Source: Astrocystis sublimbata
Lineage: Eukaryota; Ascomycota; Sordariomycetes; Xylariales; Xylariaceae
Assembly (NCBI GenBank): GCA_022453515.1
Contig: JAJNNY010000049.1
Span: forward strand, 124,001 to 188,000
Length of the DNA stretch: 64,000 nucleotides
Reading direction: 5' to 3'
Shown piece after piece: positions 12,304 to 24,891 of this stretch. The translations under genes were made by a program, and so were the position numbers. The notes below the pieces were generated by a model. That model was not told where the DNA came from, did not search any database, and saw only the letters and a list, made by a program, of their open reading frames with translations. Position 1 is the first letter of the stretch; each line of letters starts with the position of its first letter.

Positions 12304-13102
12304 GATGGTCTTGGTTGCAAAGTTGTGTGGGAATATGGTATTTCACGCGATGTGTAAACATCCGAGGCGGCTGGTTGATACGAGAGAGGAACGAGAAGAG
12401 ATGGAGGTGCTGGCGAATATAAATACGAGTACAGCCATTGTTTGCGGTGAATGAATCATAGTGAATCATAGCGAATCATAGTCAACCACTGTTTGATCAT
12501 TGGGAATGTCTTACACGGTTCATAGGCCCTGGCAATCTGCTTGTTTGATGCGCTTTCAAACATTGAGTAAATGACCTGTAGAAAAACAACTTGGGTTGCA
12601 CGGTTGCACGATCCAGAACATGGCCAGGGAGGGCATCGCTGTCATGCCACACCTGGCACCAAGTCGCATCCTGCACCTGATGCAATCCCTTGGATTATAT
12701 AAGCAGGTCCGATTGGGGATATTGGAGTACATTCAATGCTGTATATATTCGTATCTGAAGGTTTTTTTCTCACCTGAAGCCAAAGTCATGTTCGTGTTGC
12801 ACGTAAACTCGAGGTCCTCGACGGCTCAATGTAAGACAGGCGACCTAGGGGCTTCCCTAGGCACCTAGGTAAGTGCTTCTTAGCACTGCTAAAAGCGGTA
12901 TAGCTCATGTGGACTCGAGAATGCCCACTGTAATTCAGCTGTACTTGGTCTAGTCCATCTCCGTCCAATCAAAGTTCCGACCACCGATTCTAGTGCCCTC
13001 AACCTTCAAAATCTCCATCTTCCCCTGGAGCAGCACTCAATAAGTCTCCCGTGTCAATTCACAACTCTTATATATAATCATTGCATTTTTGAATCAACCG
13101 CG
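12304..13102. promoter_or_regulatory. Divergent promoter region between the kinase-like gene and the ketoacyl-CoA reductase gene
   Basis: About 800 bp without a supported gene. A 10-bp tandem repeat lies at 12451-12480 (separate entry). A pyrimidine-rich tract and TATATAATC at about 13070-13078 sit just upstream of the plus-strand ATG at 13103 and look like its core promoter or leader. Confidence 0.5.
12451..12480. repeat. Three tandem copies of a 10-bp unit around GAATCATA
   Basis: Three consecutive decamers (ATGAATCATA, GTGAATCATA, GCGAATCATA) lie about 150 bp upstream of the kinase-like gene start. The core TGAATCA is one base from a bZIP (AP-1/Gcn4-like) half-site pair. Binding is inferred only. 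Confidence 0.7.
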
Positions 13103-14175
13103 ATGGATGCAGTGAGCAATTTCATCGCCGCTATTCCACGGAGCGTTCAGCTGGGCTTCGCCGGCTTGGGCGCTCTGTGGGTAGGCTCCAAAGTCTTTAG
13201 CATTCTTCGCCTGGTTCTGAGCATGTTCGTGCTCAGCGGCACCAATGTGAGTCTAGCCCGAATAGCATACGTGCCACGCATTCTCTTTGCTTGAACCTCG
13301 CTAAATCATCACCATAGCTTCGAAAGTATGGTGGCAAAGGAACATGGGCAATTGTCACAGGTGCATCTGATGGCCTCGGCAAAGAGTTTGCTACTCAGCT
13401 TGCTGCCAAGGGCTTCAACCTTCTTCTCGTATCCCGGACTCTATCCAAGCTCGAGGCCCTAGAGAAGGAACTCCAAGCCAAGTATCCCGGTCTCGAAACG
13501 GACTCTCTTGCTATGGATTTCTCAGCTCTCGACAATGAGGCTGACTACGACCGCCTGGAGAAGCGCGTCGACGGGCTTGACGTTGGCATCCTCATCAACA
13601 ACGTAGGCCAGAGCCACAGCATCCCCGTCCCCTTCACCCTCACCGACAAGGCCGAGATGGAAAGCATCATCACTATCAACTGCCGAGGAACCCTGAAAGT
13701 CACCCGCATCGTGGCCCCGGGCATGCAGAGTCGCCGTCGTGGTCTCATCCTCACCATGGGTAGCTTTGGCGGCTGGATGCCCATGCCGCTGCTGGCCACC
13801 TACTCGGGCAGCAAGGCCTTCCTCCAGTTCTGGTCGACCGCGCTTGCCGCCGAGCTCAAGCCCGATAACGTAGATGTGCAATTGATTCTGAGCTACCTCG
13901 TCACGACGGCGATGAGCAAGGTGCGCCGTCCTAGCTTGTTCATCCCCAGCCCCAAGCCATTCGTTCGATCTGCGCTGGGAAAGATCGGCGTCGGCAGCTG
14001 GCACAGCATGGCGTACACTTACACCCCGCACTGGACGCACGCCATCATGGCCTGGTTTGTCGAGAACACTGTCGGCATTGGGAGCCCCATTGGCTTAAAG
14101 GTCAACAAGAGTTCGCATATTGATATCCGTAACCGCGCGCTGAGGAAAGCTGCTCGTGAGGCTAAGAAGAACTGA
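13103..14175 (+). CDS. Very-long-chain 3-oxoacyl-CoA reductase (Ifa38/KAR type)
   Basis: Two exons (13103-13246 and 13318-14175) give 333 aa. A hydrophobic N-terminal segment anchors the protein in the ER membrane. A short-chain dehydrogenase follows: [18 protein letters not shown] (the TGxxxGxG NADPH loop), then INNVGQS (NNxG). The active-site Ser lies in LTMGSFGG, with the YSGSK tetrad after it. The C-terminus carries the basic KAAREAKKN tail, resembling the Lys-rich ER retention signals of this family. The role is the second step of fatty-acid elongation, reducing 3-ketoacyl-CoA during very-long-chain fatty acid and sphingolipid synthesis. The intron sits just before the nucleotide-binding fold. 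Length and motifs are standard. Confidence 0.93.
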
Positions 14176-14602
14176 AGGTGGAAACATAGCACTACGCATG
14201 CTGGAGGATCAGAATAATACACAAATTCGTTTCGGGAAACGCTAAGGTCATACTTGCATATCGCGATAATCAGCGTTGCATTTGGTGGAGCTGGGCCAAG
14301 AACAAACGGGCAAGCCACTTACTGAACCAACCATTTCTCTCCTCACCAGTCCCTGCCATCCTGCGTGATATCTTGCCCGGGAGCCTGCCTGATGCCTGAA
14401 TCCTATTCTATTCTGGGTGTGGCGCATGGTTTCCCCGCTATCCGATGAGGTGATTCCTTCATAACTCCAATCATGCCTTGAGGCTCTCACAAGTGATAGC
14501 GCAAAGTTCAAACACGGCGACCGAGTAGCTATTTAATTCTTACGAGTGACTGGTCCTTGTTAGATGCTCTAAGGACGTTTATCCGACGTTTATTCGGAAA
14601 AT
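14176..14602. other. Intergenic before the NLR gene
   Basis: Nothing coding recognised. It holds the 3' end of the reductase gene and the promoter of the NLR gene. A directly repeated GACGTTTATCCG/GACGTTTATTCG lies at about 14573-14597, just upstream of the NLR ATG. Confidence 0.45.
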
Positions 14603-17600
14603 ATGCGACAACTCAGCCGCCAATTATTCAACAAACTTAAGGCAGTAGCAGCAGCTGATGTCGGCGAACTGATCTTCCCAGACAATTGCGAAGGACCTGA
14701 CACCGGCTTCGATCTTTTTTTTGTTCATGGGCTTCGAGGTTCTCGAACGAACACCTGGTCGTGTGATGGTGTTTTTTGGCCTCATGACTTTCTCAAAGAT
14801 GACCTGGAGAATATCAGAGTGATTACATGGGGCTACGATGCCAATATCGCAAACCCGTCGGGACCTGCAAGCGCGGAGAGCCTCTACGGACATGCCAGTA
14901 CTCTATTGGGCGACCTTGCTCGAATCAGACGGAACATAGTAGGCTCCCTGCCCCTTCGCCCCCTATAATGCAGTCTAGGTTCTACGTCGTGCAGGAATAA
15001 ACAAAGCTGAGAATTCCATCGCAGAACAGACCCATAATCTTCATATGCCATAGCCTCGGTGGTCTCGTCGTAAAGCAGGCCTTGATCACAGCGAGCAGTT
15101 ACCAGGCGTACGGTGGGCATCCCAGCCTGGGCAAGATATACAATGATACGTCGGGGGTCATCTTCATGGGAACACCACACAGGGGTAGCGCCACCGTGGC
15201 ATACGGCGAAGTTCTAGTCAAGATTGCTAAACTAACCTCTCGCCAACCAAATGAACAACTCCTTCGTACCCTACGAATAGATTCCCACATCTTGGAGCAG
15301 CAGCGCGATGGGTTCATCATCATATCACAAAAGATGGATATTGTCTGTATCAACGAAGAGCTCCCAATGAAAATCGGTCTGGTAAATCAGTCTCCTTTCA
15401 GCTCGCCTCCGTCCACTCGTTGCGTTCATCTACTTAATGTCCTCGCCATCAGGTTGTTCCGAAGTCATCGGCGTCGTTCGATGGTGTCAACGTCGTCCGG
15501 GCTTCAATCCCCGCGAACCATAGCAATATGGTCAAGTTTGCTACCAAGGATGCGGTCGGTTACAGGATAACACTCGAGCATATTAGGAATCTGATGAGTA
15601 AGCAACAACCAGGTACGTTGCGCAATTATCCGTCACGTCATTCACAGGCTATGAACTACCTGTGAGAGCAGGCACAGGTAGGAGGGCAGGAGCAGGTTAG
15701 GCTAGGTCAGGTGACCTACCTACTGTACAAAACTCTAGGGCCCTTGGGCTTCGACCCTTCGTTTGCTCTTTCCTCCTCTAGCCACAGAATACAGATCCAG
15801 ATGTTCCACTAGCCATTGTCAGGATCCAATCTACGTGTGCTTTCACGTAATAGGATATAATGCTTTGTTCGTTAGTCTCTGGCATGAACGCTGACACTCT
15901 CACAGGTAACGACACAGTTGAAGCTCGTAACAACGGTGGGTGTTCTACACTAAGTATACCAGAGCAGAGCGAGTCGTGAGACTAACGTTGAACAGAGATA
16001 CTGGACGCTCTATCATTTAGAACGATCCATGAAAGAGAACATACTCTAGATGAGGCTTATAACAATACCTGTGCTTGGGTTTGGAGCCATGAAAATCTAT
16101 TACTGGATGAAAAGCGAGCGAAACCATACGACTTCACATCGTGGCTACAGAGTTTTGAGCCAATTCTGTGGATTAGCGGCAAGGCCGGGTGCGGAAAATC
16201 GACCTTGATGAAGTATATCCATCACGATCCAAGAACAAAAGCTTTGTCCGAGGCCTCCCCTTGGGCCAACGGGAAAGACCTTATTATTTTGCGATATTTC
16301 TTCTACGAGCTGGGGAGCGACCTCCAGAAATCAAGGGAGGGGATGCTTAGAACTATGCTGATTCAGGTTCTTAACGAGCGGCGTCACCTCATCCCAATGG
16401 TCTTTCCCCGTCTATTTGGCGATGCTAACAAGTCTAGTCTCCATCAATTTCCACCGGATACGCTAATGAACTCCTTCGGTTGGACTAATCTGCGCGCTGC
16501 TTTCATTTCTGTACTGGAACACTTGAAAGATTCCAGATTGTTGATTTTCCTGGATGGATTAGACGAATATCGTATGGCTGGTAGGGATAACCAATATACC
16601 GAGGAAGAGCTGGACCTTATCTACGATGGAAACAATGAGGATGACGCCTGGGGCCGAAGCACCTGGATAACAGATGGGCATCGGGAAATTGCTCAATTCA
16701 TACACAGCTTGACGACCGGCGGGAACGCAAAGGTTTGCATATCGAGCAGAGAGCTGAATTTGTTCGAGCATACTTTTCGGCACTCTCTCAGGATCAGAGT
16801 CCATGATCATACGTCTGAATCTATCAAGCAGTATTGCGAAAACCGCCTTACCCAAGAGGCACCGGAGCTTACCGGACTCCCAGAGTTCATCTCCGACATT
16901 TCTGGACAGTCTTGTGGCGTATTCCTCTGGGTTCGGCTTATTGTTGATATGCTAGTCGAAGAACATGTCAATGGTGGTCACACAAATGAGCTCCAAGAGA
17001 TTGTCAACAAACTTCCCTCACGACTTGGAGGCAAGAACGGCCTTTACATGCATATGATGCGAAACATTGAGCGACGGTACCTCCCCGAATCAAGAAGATT
17101 ATTTCAACTTGCCGCAAGATGTCATGATTTTAACATCCATGATCTGGATATTATAGCTTTGTTCCTAGCGGAAGAGGGATATCTTCTTGAGGAGAATAGC
17201 GAAGTAATGAGGGCTAGCAACGACAAATTTGAGCCTAAGACATGGTCAGAATGGGAAACCAGAATGAAGAACCTTAGCAAACGCCTCAAGGGTCGCTGTG
17301 GCCTTCTCCTTGAAGGCACGGACAAGGTACGATTCATGCACCAAACGGTGCAACAGTTCATCACACGCAAATACCTGTGGGCCGAGATATTTGGCAACGC
17401 TACCGGTTTTAGGTCCGAAATCGATGTGGACCTTGCACTTCTCAGCGGTCTCATCCGACGCCTGAAATGCTGCGCAGAAGCTGTCGTTTGCAGTGGCGAG
17501 GACATGGAGAATACGCGTTTCCAGCAGGCCAGTGACGCCGCGGACGCTGATCCATATTTCGAAGTCAAGAATTCTTCTCGTACCGTCGAATTATTCAATT

Positions 17601-18418
17601 GTATTGTTGCGGCTGGACGGTTTTGCCACAAGCCTGGTCTGGATCAGTCGGTCAATCACGAGCGCCATTTCATGAAACTGCTGGATGAGCTCGATGTTAT
17701 CGGAAGACACCACACCGAGAAGTTTAGGGCCCCAAGAAACATACCTGATACTAGCTGGCCAGGTGCCTATATCGTGTTGGAAGCATACGATACCAGATTG
17801 GGCTTCGCCATGAACAATTCCCTAGACTTCACCATCATCACTGGAATCTATCCGTTGGTGGGAAACCCAATTGAAGGCCATAATTATTCCAAGGATGAAC
17901 TGTCGCTCATCCTGTTAAAATGCGCGCGATATTGGGATTGGTCTTTCAGACAAGATCCCGTGTGCTACAGCTGGGCAGTGTCAACACCACTATGGTTCAT
18001 TGAGAGCGTGCTTCACGAAGGGGCTGATCCAAATCTGCGAACTGGCGTTCCGTGTTCAGATACATCAGCCAAAGCAAGTCTTACACCATGGACGTGTTTG
18101 CTTGATCAGTTCTTTACACGTGAGAAATACACACATTGGCTCATCGATCCTTTCATAGAGACAGCAAAGGTTTTCCTGGAACACGGTGCTGATCCCACAG
18201 TTCAATGGCACCGAACGGATGGCCGAGGAGTCGACACGGTAGGATCCGCCTTAGAGGGATGCATTGAAAGACTGAAAGCCGAAGCCTGCATAGACGAATT
18301 CTCTATAAACCATCTGGAAGAACTCTCCGAGATCTTGCGTCAGACGGAGGAAAAGCGCACAAGGCAGCTAGCGGATTCGGGAACCGAGATGGATTCCGAC
18401 CTGAGTACCGGTAATTAA
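14603..18418 (+). CDS. Fungal NLR: N-terminal alpha/beta hydrolase (SesB/DUF676-like) plus NACHT domain
   Basis: Five exons (14603-14938, 15025-15381, 15453-15597, 15906-15935, 15996-18418) give 1096 aa. The N-terminal esterase-like domain has FVHGLRGS (about 40-47), the nucleophile elbow ICHSLGGLVV (Ser about 122) and MGTPHRGS. A linker follows, then NACHT: Walker A GKAGCGKST (about 351-359) and Walker B LIFLDGLDE (about 472-480). Helical regions come next. Near the C-terminus are two HEGADPN / EHGADPT elements that look like isolated ankyrin remnants rather than a full repeat array. Hydrolase-NACHT proteins belong to the fungal STAND/NLR repertoire linked to heterokaryon incompatibility and non-self recognition. 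The catalytic triad and ATP site appear intact. The 30-nt fourth exon and its 308-nt upstream intron are the least certain parts, though the spliced sequence reads through in phase. Confidence 0.85.
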
Positions 18419-19529
18419 GCGTCGGATGTCGGACTGAAATTGTCCAAGTTCATGTATTTTGGCGGGTTCTATAGATGTTTCTTTACTAATGAGATACGGT
18501 CAATCTCATTGCTTCCGTTTATCAAATGCTAATGTTGATACTGACACAGCTTGCCTTGGCGGTTTTATGGCTTTGACTGCTTATCGGAGCATGCGGTATA
18601 AAGAATAACGAAGATTCACAATAGATGTCTCTAGTGACTAGTATTTTGCTTAATCACGTAATAACTATAAAATAAGTCCTATATAATTAGATAGTAAACA
18701 GTAGTAGTTTTAGAAAGGATTGAAATATTTAGTAGATGAGAATATAATGCTTTTTTCTGAAGCATACAGCTATGTTATTTTTATAGTACGGGCTTGGGAG
18801 TAGTAGCAATAATGCTGGGGGTACTTCGGTTTATTCGTACTTGCTTAGATGGGCTTAGACTGTCTGGACCTCCAGCCAAGCTTCGAGCACCTATCAGAAG
18901 ACAGAAACTGCCATTCTTGCTGAAAAGGGACTGCGCAAAGATTCGGGCTAAGCTACAAGAGGTTAGTTGGTCTAGGACGAAGTACCCGATCGCCTTGGGA
19001 AGCACTGGTACCCATGTACTGGCCATGGTTCCTGGCGACTAATGCAGCTAGCAGAAAAATAAAGCAATCCAGCCTCTTCGCATCCACCAAGCTTCAGCTC
19101 AGCTCCATCTGCATCCAACATTTGCAATTTCGAGGCCTCACCTTTCGCACAACACACAACCCAGACACACACACACTCTCTCTCTCTCTCACACCACGGC
19201 GCACCAAACGATACCGACGAGCCTCCGAACAGCCGCCCAACGCGAGGGTTTTCTTCGTAATTCGACCCACGACTGGCTGTCAGCACAACAAGCCACGACG
19301 CGTCTCCCGCTTGTCATCGCCGCCCGCCCTGTGCCTTCGTATACCCGCACCAGGTCCCGTCTTTTCGCGCTGCCATTGATGGTCCGGTAGCTCGATTCCC
19401 TGGCTCAGCTGCCGCTCTGGCTTGCTTGATATACTCCCTGTTCCTGCGCCATTCGTCGAGGCAACGAATTGCGAACAGCGCGTAGCTCCAGTCCCGGCCC
19501 ATCACCCATCACCGCCATTGCGACGCGCC
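18419..19529. other. Intergenic with an AT-rich island
   Basis: No gene supported. 18600-18790 is strongly AT-rich (TAATTAGATAG, TATTTAGTAG and the like) compared with its surroundings. It could be a degraded mobile-element scar, but no terminal repeats or coding remnants were recognised. 19060-19529 is a pyrimidine-rich leader and promoter for the nucleoporin gene. Confidence 0.45.
19164..19190. repeat. (AC)n(TC)n microsatellite
   Basis: Alternating AC followed by TC dinucleotides in the upstream leader region of the nucleoporin gene. Confidence 0.85.
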
Positions 19530-22500
19530 ATGGCCTTTCCTCAGACCCCCGGCCACGCTCTGCCGGGTGCCTTCCTCAACACCCCCGCCGTCGCATCACG
19601 CTTCAATGCCCAGACCGACCCCGTCCGCCGTGTTCTCTTCGCCCAGCAGCCCGCGCCCTCGGCAGCCCAGGGCCAAGGCCAGGGCCAGCCCACCGCCAAC
19701 CCCCAGAATGGCCTCGATCCCATTGGCACCTTCGCCTCCAGACTCGATGGTGCTCAACCACAGCCCGGACAGCCAGCCGCGCCTCCTCAACCTCCCCTGG
19801 CGAGGGCTGCTGGCTTCATCAACAACGTCTTAGCGCGAGACGACCACTACCCCGAGCTCGACAGCTACTGTAGGCGTGAGTCCTCCTCGACCACATCGTG
19901 CCAGCTTCTCCGTACGCCATGGCCATGCTGCCTCATGCTGACATCTGACCCCCAGAAATATCCTCCGACTACGACATCGCCGAATTCAACTCCGCATGGG
20001 CTCCCTTCCAGCAGGCCCACCACTTCCCCATCCCCCAAGCCGTCTTCGAGCAGTATGACCGCGCCCAGGTCAACACCGCCATGGGCTTGTTCGCCGAGAT
20101 CAACCACGCCTGGGTCACCATCGACAACTGCCTGTATCTCTGGGATTACACACACCCCAACCCCGAGCTCATCGGCTACGAGGACAACCCCCACAGCATC
20201 AACGCCGTGAAGCTCGTCACCCCGAAGACCGGCGTCTTCAACAGCGTTATCAAACACATCTTGGTCGTCGCTACGTCCAATGAGATTGTTCTTCTCGGCA
20301 TCGCCGTCAACCAGGCCCCCACCGGCGCCAACGCCATAGAGCTTTACGGCACCAAGATGGCCCTACCCTGGAAAGGCGCCACGCGCGTCCTCGCCGGCTC
20401 CGCCACGGGGCGCATCTTCTTCACAAGCCAGAACGACAGCGACATCCACGAGCTGTACTACCAGCAGGAGGAAAAGTGGTTTTCCAGTAGAGTTGGAAAA
20501 ATCAACCATTCCGGTCCGGGCTGGGGTGCCGTGGTACCGAACCCTGTCTCGCTCTGGGGGAAGAGTGGCACCGAGCACATTGTTGATATTGTCATAGATG
20601 ACAGCAGAAACCTGCTGTATTCGCTCTCCGACAGGTCAACAGTGCGGACCTATCACATGGAGGCACCCGACAAGCTGACCAAGGTCATCGAGAAGACCAA
20701 AAACGACTTCTTGCGTGATATTGCTCATGCGCTGAGTATAGTATCCCCGCTGCTCAACGAGCGCATGGAGATCGTGTCCATCAGCCCCATATCTGCCACC
20801 GAGGACAACAAGATCCACCTCATGGCCCTCACCGACACGGGCTGTCGTCTGTTCATGAGCGCCACAAGTGCATCTTCCTACATGATGAGCGTTTCCAGCC
20901 GAGCACCTCAGAGCATGCAACTGCAATCCATCAAATTCCCCCCACCTACCGAGGCCAACCCACGGCGTAGTCGAGCCGATCCTTTCAACGGCCTCAACGA
21001 ACCTATCTCCATCCAGTCCAGAACCCTCGAAACGAGTCGCCGCGGTATCCGTTTTCCCCCGGGTTACTTCTTGGACTTTGTTCGCAAGTCCGACCGGCCG
21101 GAGGTCGACGTGCTCTTCATGTCAGCTCCCGATAGTGGCCGCATTAAAAATGCGAGTCGTACACAGGCGCCTAGATTTTACGAGCAGGCGAACTGGGTGG
21201 AGCTCAATAGCAAAGCCGAGGATATTGGTCTCGTCACGAAACCATTCGCTGCTACGAATCAGCCTCTGGGATTCGGAAACGAGTTGGCTGTTCAGTTCGA
21301 CAATCCCGACGGTAGCGAATTCGCCATACTGACCAACAACGGTGTCCATATTCTGCGACGCAGGAGACTGATCGACATCTTCGCCTCCGTTATTAGGACT
21401 ACCGCAGGCGATGAAGGGTTGAAGATGGAAGTGAACCGATTCCAGAGCGCCTACGGTCGTGTTGAGACCATCACGGCTGCGCTGGCTGTCGCTTGCCGAC
21501 AAGGAGACAGTGGTCAATTCGGTGTTGGGCGCAGCGCCATTGATCAGGCCACCCTGGATCGTGCTAAGCAGGTTTTCATCAACTTTGGTGGTAGCCCCAT
21601 GCTGCCTGAGCAAGATGGTCAGCCTGCGACAGTGGAACAAGTCCGGCCATCGTCGCGCCATGCAGCCATCACTCTCTACCTCAGCAGAGTGATCCGCTCT
21701 CTCTGGAAGTCGAAGGTTGTCAAAGTGGGCGCAAATGCCGCGGGTGCGCTGGCTGTGAACAGTATCATTCCGCAGACGAAACTAAGAGAAGTGCAAGATA
21801 GTGTCATTGCGTTGCGGAGCTTTCTCAACGACAACCGTTCGTTCATCCAGGGTCTCTCGGGCGCCTCTGATCTACGGCAAGCGGCGAGCAAACAGGAAGA
21901 GCTTGCATTACAAGGGGAGCACCAAGCTATGCATGCTGTCGAAGTTTTGATGACCGATATCTCGGAGGGCATCTCGTTTGTCATGACACTATTTGAAGAG
22001 CGAGTTACGGACATCTTCGCACGGTTAGACGAGCCATCTCAGCAAGGGCTCAAGGATCTGACCTATGAGCGCCTGTTTTCGCAAGCGCCCGGGAAACAAT
22101 TGGCCAAGGTGCTTGTGAAGGCGATTGTGAACCGGAATATCGAAAACGGGTCCAATGTCGAGACCGTAGCCGATGCGCTGCGGCGAAAGTGCGGTAGCTT
22201 CTGCAGTGCGGATGACGTGGTCATTTTCAAAGCCCAGGAACAGCTGAAAAAGGCGTCCGATCCATCTTTGAACCCCAACGTGTCACGCACCCTCTTGCAT
22301 GAGAGCTTGAAGCATTTCCAAAAGGTAGCTGGGGGTCTTACTCAAGCCAACCTGGAATCAGCGATTCAACAATATGTCGAGCTGCGATACTACGCTGGCG
22401 CCATTCAATTGTGCTTGCAGGTTGCCGACGCAAGAGATCGAGGCAAGTCGGCACTGTATTGGGTAAATGACGGAAAGCCCGCCAATGACCCGAGGGGGAG

Positions 22501-23925
22501 ATCTTTCGAGCAGCGCAAGCTCTGCTACGATCTCGTTCACCGGGTACTTCTAGATCTAGATACCGCGTCAAGTCGGGAGCCGGAGGTGATTGATAACAAA
22601 CCAACGCTCATCGCGACAAAACGTGCCGAAGCATATGACGTTGTGAGCACCTCGGCGGACGAGGTTTTCCACGTTGATCTCTACGATTGGTATATACAGC
22701 AAGGATGGACAGAGCGCCTGCTCGCCATCGAATCCCCCCACGTCACATCATTCCTCCGCCGGCTAGCTACGCAAGATGTCGCACACGCCGAACTCCTCTG
22801 CCGGTTCTACACAATGCGCAGCATGTACTTCCAGGCAGCCAAGGTTCAGTCGGACTTGGCCAAATCAGAATTTACACTCTCTATCAAGGATCGCCTCACC
22901 CTGCTCAGCAAGGCAAAGACAAATGCCAGTGTTATGACCGCTGGTGTCAGCCGGCAGGAGCAGCAACTCCTAAACCACGACGTTACAGAACTACTAGACG
23001 TTGCGAACATCCAAGATGACTTGCTAGAACGGTTGAGGGCGGATGATAGAATACCCCCTGAACGACAAGCGGAAATCCAGGATGCCTTGGATGGTCGGAT
23101 CCAGCCTCTATCTGATGTAAGTCATGCATTGCCAACTCTGCTTTACGTCTTATACCTTGACTCTACCAAATACTAATGATCGACTTATAGTTGTTTAATC
23201 TATATGCGGATCAGGCGGGATACTATGACCTCTGCCTCATCATTTACCACGTTGCCGACTTTAGAAATCCGACAACGATAGCCCAGACATGGACTAGTCT
23301 GATCCAGCAAACACACGACGAAGTCATGGAACAGCACGCCATCTACGCCGCGGAGCGGCTGCGCACGGGCGTCGAGGGCGAGGGCCCGCCGCCGCTGCCG
23401 TACGAGACCCTGATCGCGCAGATCGAAGGCATATGCCACCGCTCGAGCAAGGACTCCTTCATCTTCCCCGTGCCGTCGCTGATGCCCGAGGTATGTCGTT
23501 ACGCGCTCGAAAACTCGCAGGACGGCCGCGTCGGGGCCAACGTCAACTGGCCCGTCGATTTATTCGTTGCGCTGGACGTCAGCTACGACCTTCTCGTACG
23601 CGTGCTGGAAAGCATGTTCGAGACGCAGAACGTGCCTTTCCGGTCTCCTAGTGGGCGTGCGAGGGTTGTTGAGTGGATATGTCATGCTGTGGGTCTTTGG
23701 GTTAGAGATCTTGGACGCCATGGACGGCCGGACGCGAGGCTTGAGCCGTGGGTTGGTGAGCTGGTTGGGGAGTGCGATGAGTGGGTGCAGAGTAAGGGTG
23801 GGAGGATGGTTAATAATGAGGGGGGCTTGGAGATTGGGCAGTTGGGGATGAGTGTTAGGGAGGTGAGGCGCGCCGTGGAGGGGTTGGTTGTGCAGAGTTT
23901 GGGGAGGAGTGTGGGGTTCTTTTAG
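19530..23925 (+). CDS. nup170: Nup170/Nup155-family nucleoporin
   Basis: Three exons (19530-19875, 19956-23116, 23191-23925) give 1413 aa, a normal size for the family. It is a structural component of the inner ring of the nuclear pore complex. The N-terminus is Pro/Gln/Ala-rich and probably disordered (about 1-100). The beta-propeller follows, with the family-typical ISSDYDIAEFNSAW, MGLFAEINHAWVTIDNCLYLWDY and NSVIKHILVVATSNEIVLLG. The second half is an alpha-solenoid (for example EGISFVMTLFEERVTDIFARL, ELRYYAGAIQLCLQVADARDRG and DLYDWYIQQGWTERLLAIESP). The first intron interrupts the codon before ISSDYD, and both junctions restore conserved sequence. Base composition in the first exon is strongly C-rich. 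No unusual features beyond the low-complexity N-terminus. Confidence 0.93.
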
Positions 23926-23994
23926 TAGGGGAGCCTGGGGGAGGGAAGTGAAAGTGTAATAGATAGCTGAGTTGTGGGCCGTGAGCGTTGTTGT

Positions 23995-24100
23995 ATACGG
24001 TACGGTATGGTATTGCTTGCGGTATGCATTTGCAACATACGGTATGTGGCATACACACAGAAGACGCGCATATGGCATAGGGCATATGGCATACAAACAT
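23995..24100. repeat. Irregular GGTAT/GGCATA-rich repeat tract
   Basis: Short words (TACGGTA, GGTATGGTAT, ATGGCATA, GGCATATGGCATA) recur imperfectly over about 100 bp downstream of the nucleoporin stop codon. No longer unit is apparent. Confidence 0.55.
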
Positions 24101-24470
24101 AGATGCTTGCATAGGTCACTACATGTTTGGCGCAGCCAGCTGGCACGAAGACGCGTTAGTTGGTAATAGTTTACGTACAAGACGAAGAGTTCAGCTTAGG
24201 TTGCTTACTTTTGTACTTGGTGGAAGGGTTTATGTCTGAGTATGTAGGTATTGTTATGGCGCTGGAAACGGGTAATAGGAAAAGGAAGAATGAAGAATGA
24301 ATTGTTGAATTGTTGAATATTACTTTGTTGAAGTTTACTTATATGTTCTGTTTTGAGTTGAGTGATTTGGTTTGATGGGCAACCCGGGTTATGATATGAA
24401 TGAATGTTGTAGATATTGAGATGTGTAGTTCTTGAGAGTCTCAAGTTGAGCCTATTGTGATTGGGTCGTC

Positions 24471-24492
24471 GATGTTGATGTTGATGTTGATG
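24471..24492. repeat. (GATGTT)n microsatellite
   Basis: Several perfect copies of a 6-bp GATGTT unit, in non-coding DNA. Confidence 0.8.
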
Positions 24493-24891
24493 CCGATCTG
24501 CACGCTAGGGGTTGAGCTTCCGCTCGCTAGCTTGACGAGCTGAGGCGGAGTGGCGAGGGGCAAGCTGGGAAAAGGTTCTAGAACGGACGCTAGTATCACC
24601 CGATGAGTTGGTGTGGACTGTAATTGGCGTAACATGTGAGGGTGGTGGGGTTGGTGATCTGGAGAGATCTGGTCTGGTCCTAGAATGTATACTGCTCTTG
24701 AAGAACGATAATATGATCACTCTATTTTCTTCCTCCCGTCCTTGTTGATTAGTACTACTAACTACCTACATCTCCCAACCTGCATTAAGTATTTTGACAA
24801 CATCTACAATCCCGCCTTTGAACCCACGCCTACCGCCTACCTAATCCTTAAAGCTGAGAGGACCACTATCACTATCACCTCCACCCCCACC

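Larger units (their letters stand above)
23926..24891. other. Intergenic with low-complexity repeats
   Basis: No supported gene between the nucleoporin and the MACPF-like gene. 23995-24100 is full of overlapping GGTATG/GGCATA words, and 24471-24492 is a GATGTT repeat. Overlapping small minus-strand frames in this stretch are consequences of these repeats. Confidence 0.5.

Noticed and set aside
18781..19042. Small antisense pair of open frames between the NLR and nucleoporin genes
   Set aside because: About 82 codons each, mutually antisense, no recognised domain or splice context; considered as a transposon remnant but no supporting repeats were found.
23560..24180. 206-codon minus-strand frame over the end of the nucleoporin gene
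   Set aside because: Antisense to conserved nucleoporin coding sequence and extended only by the low-complexity repeat tract; no motifs.
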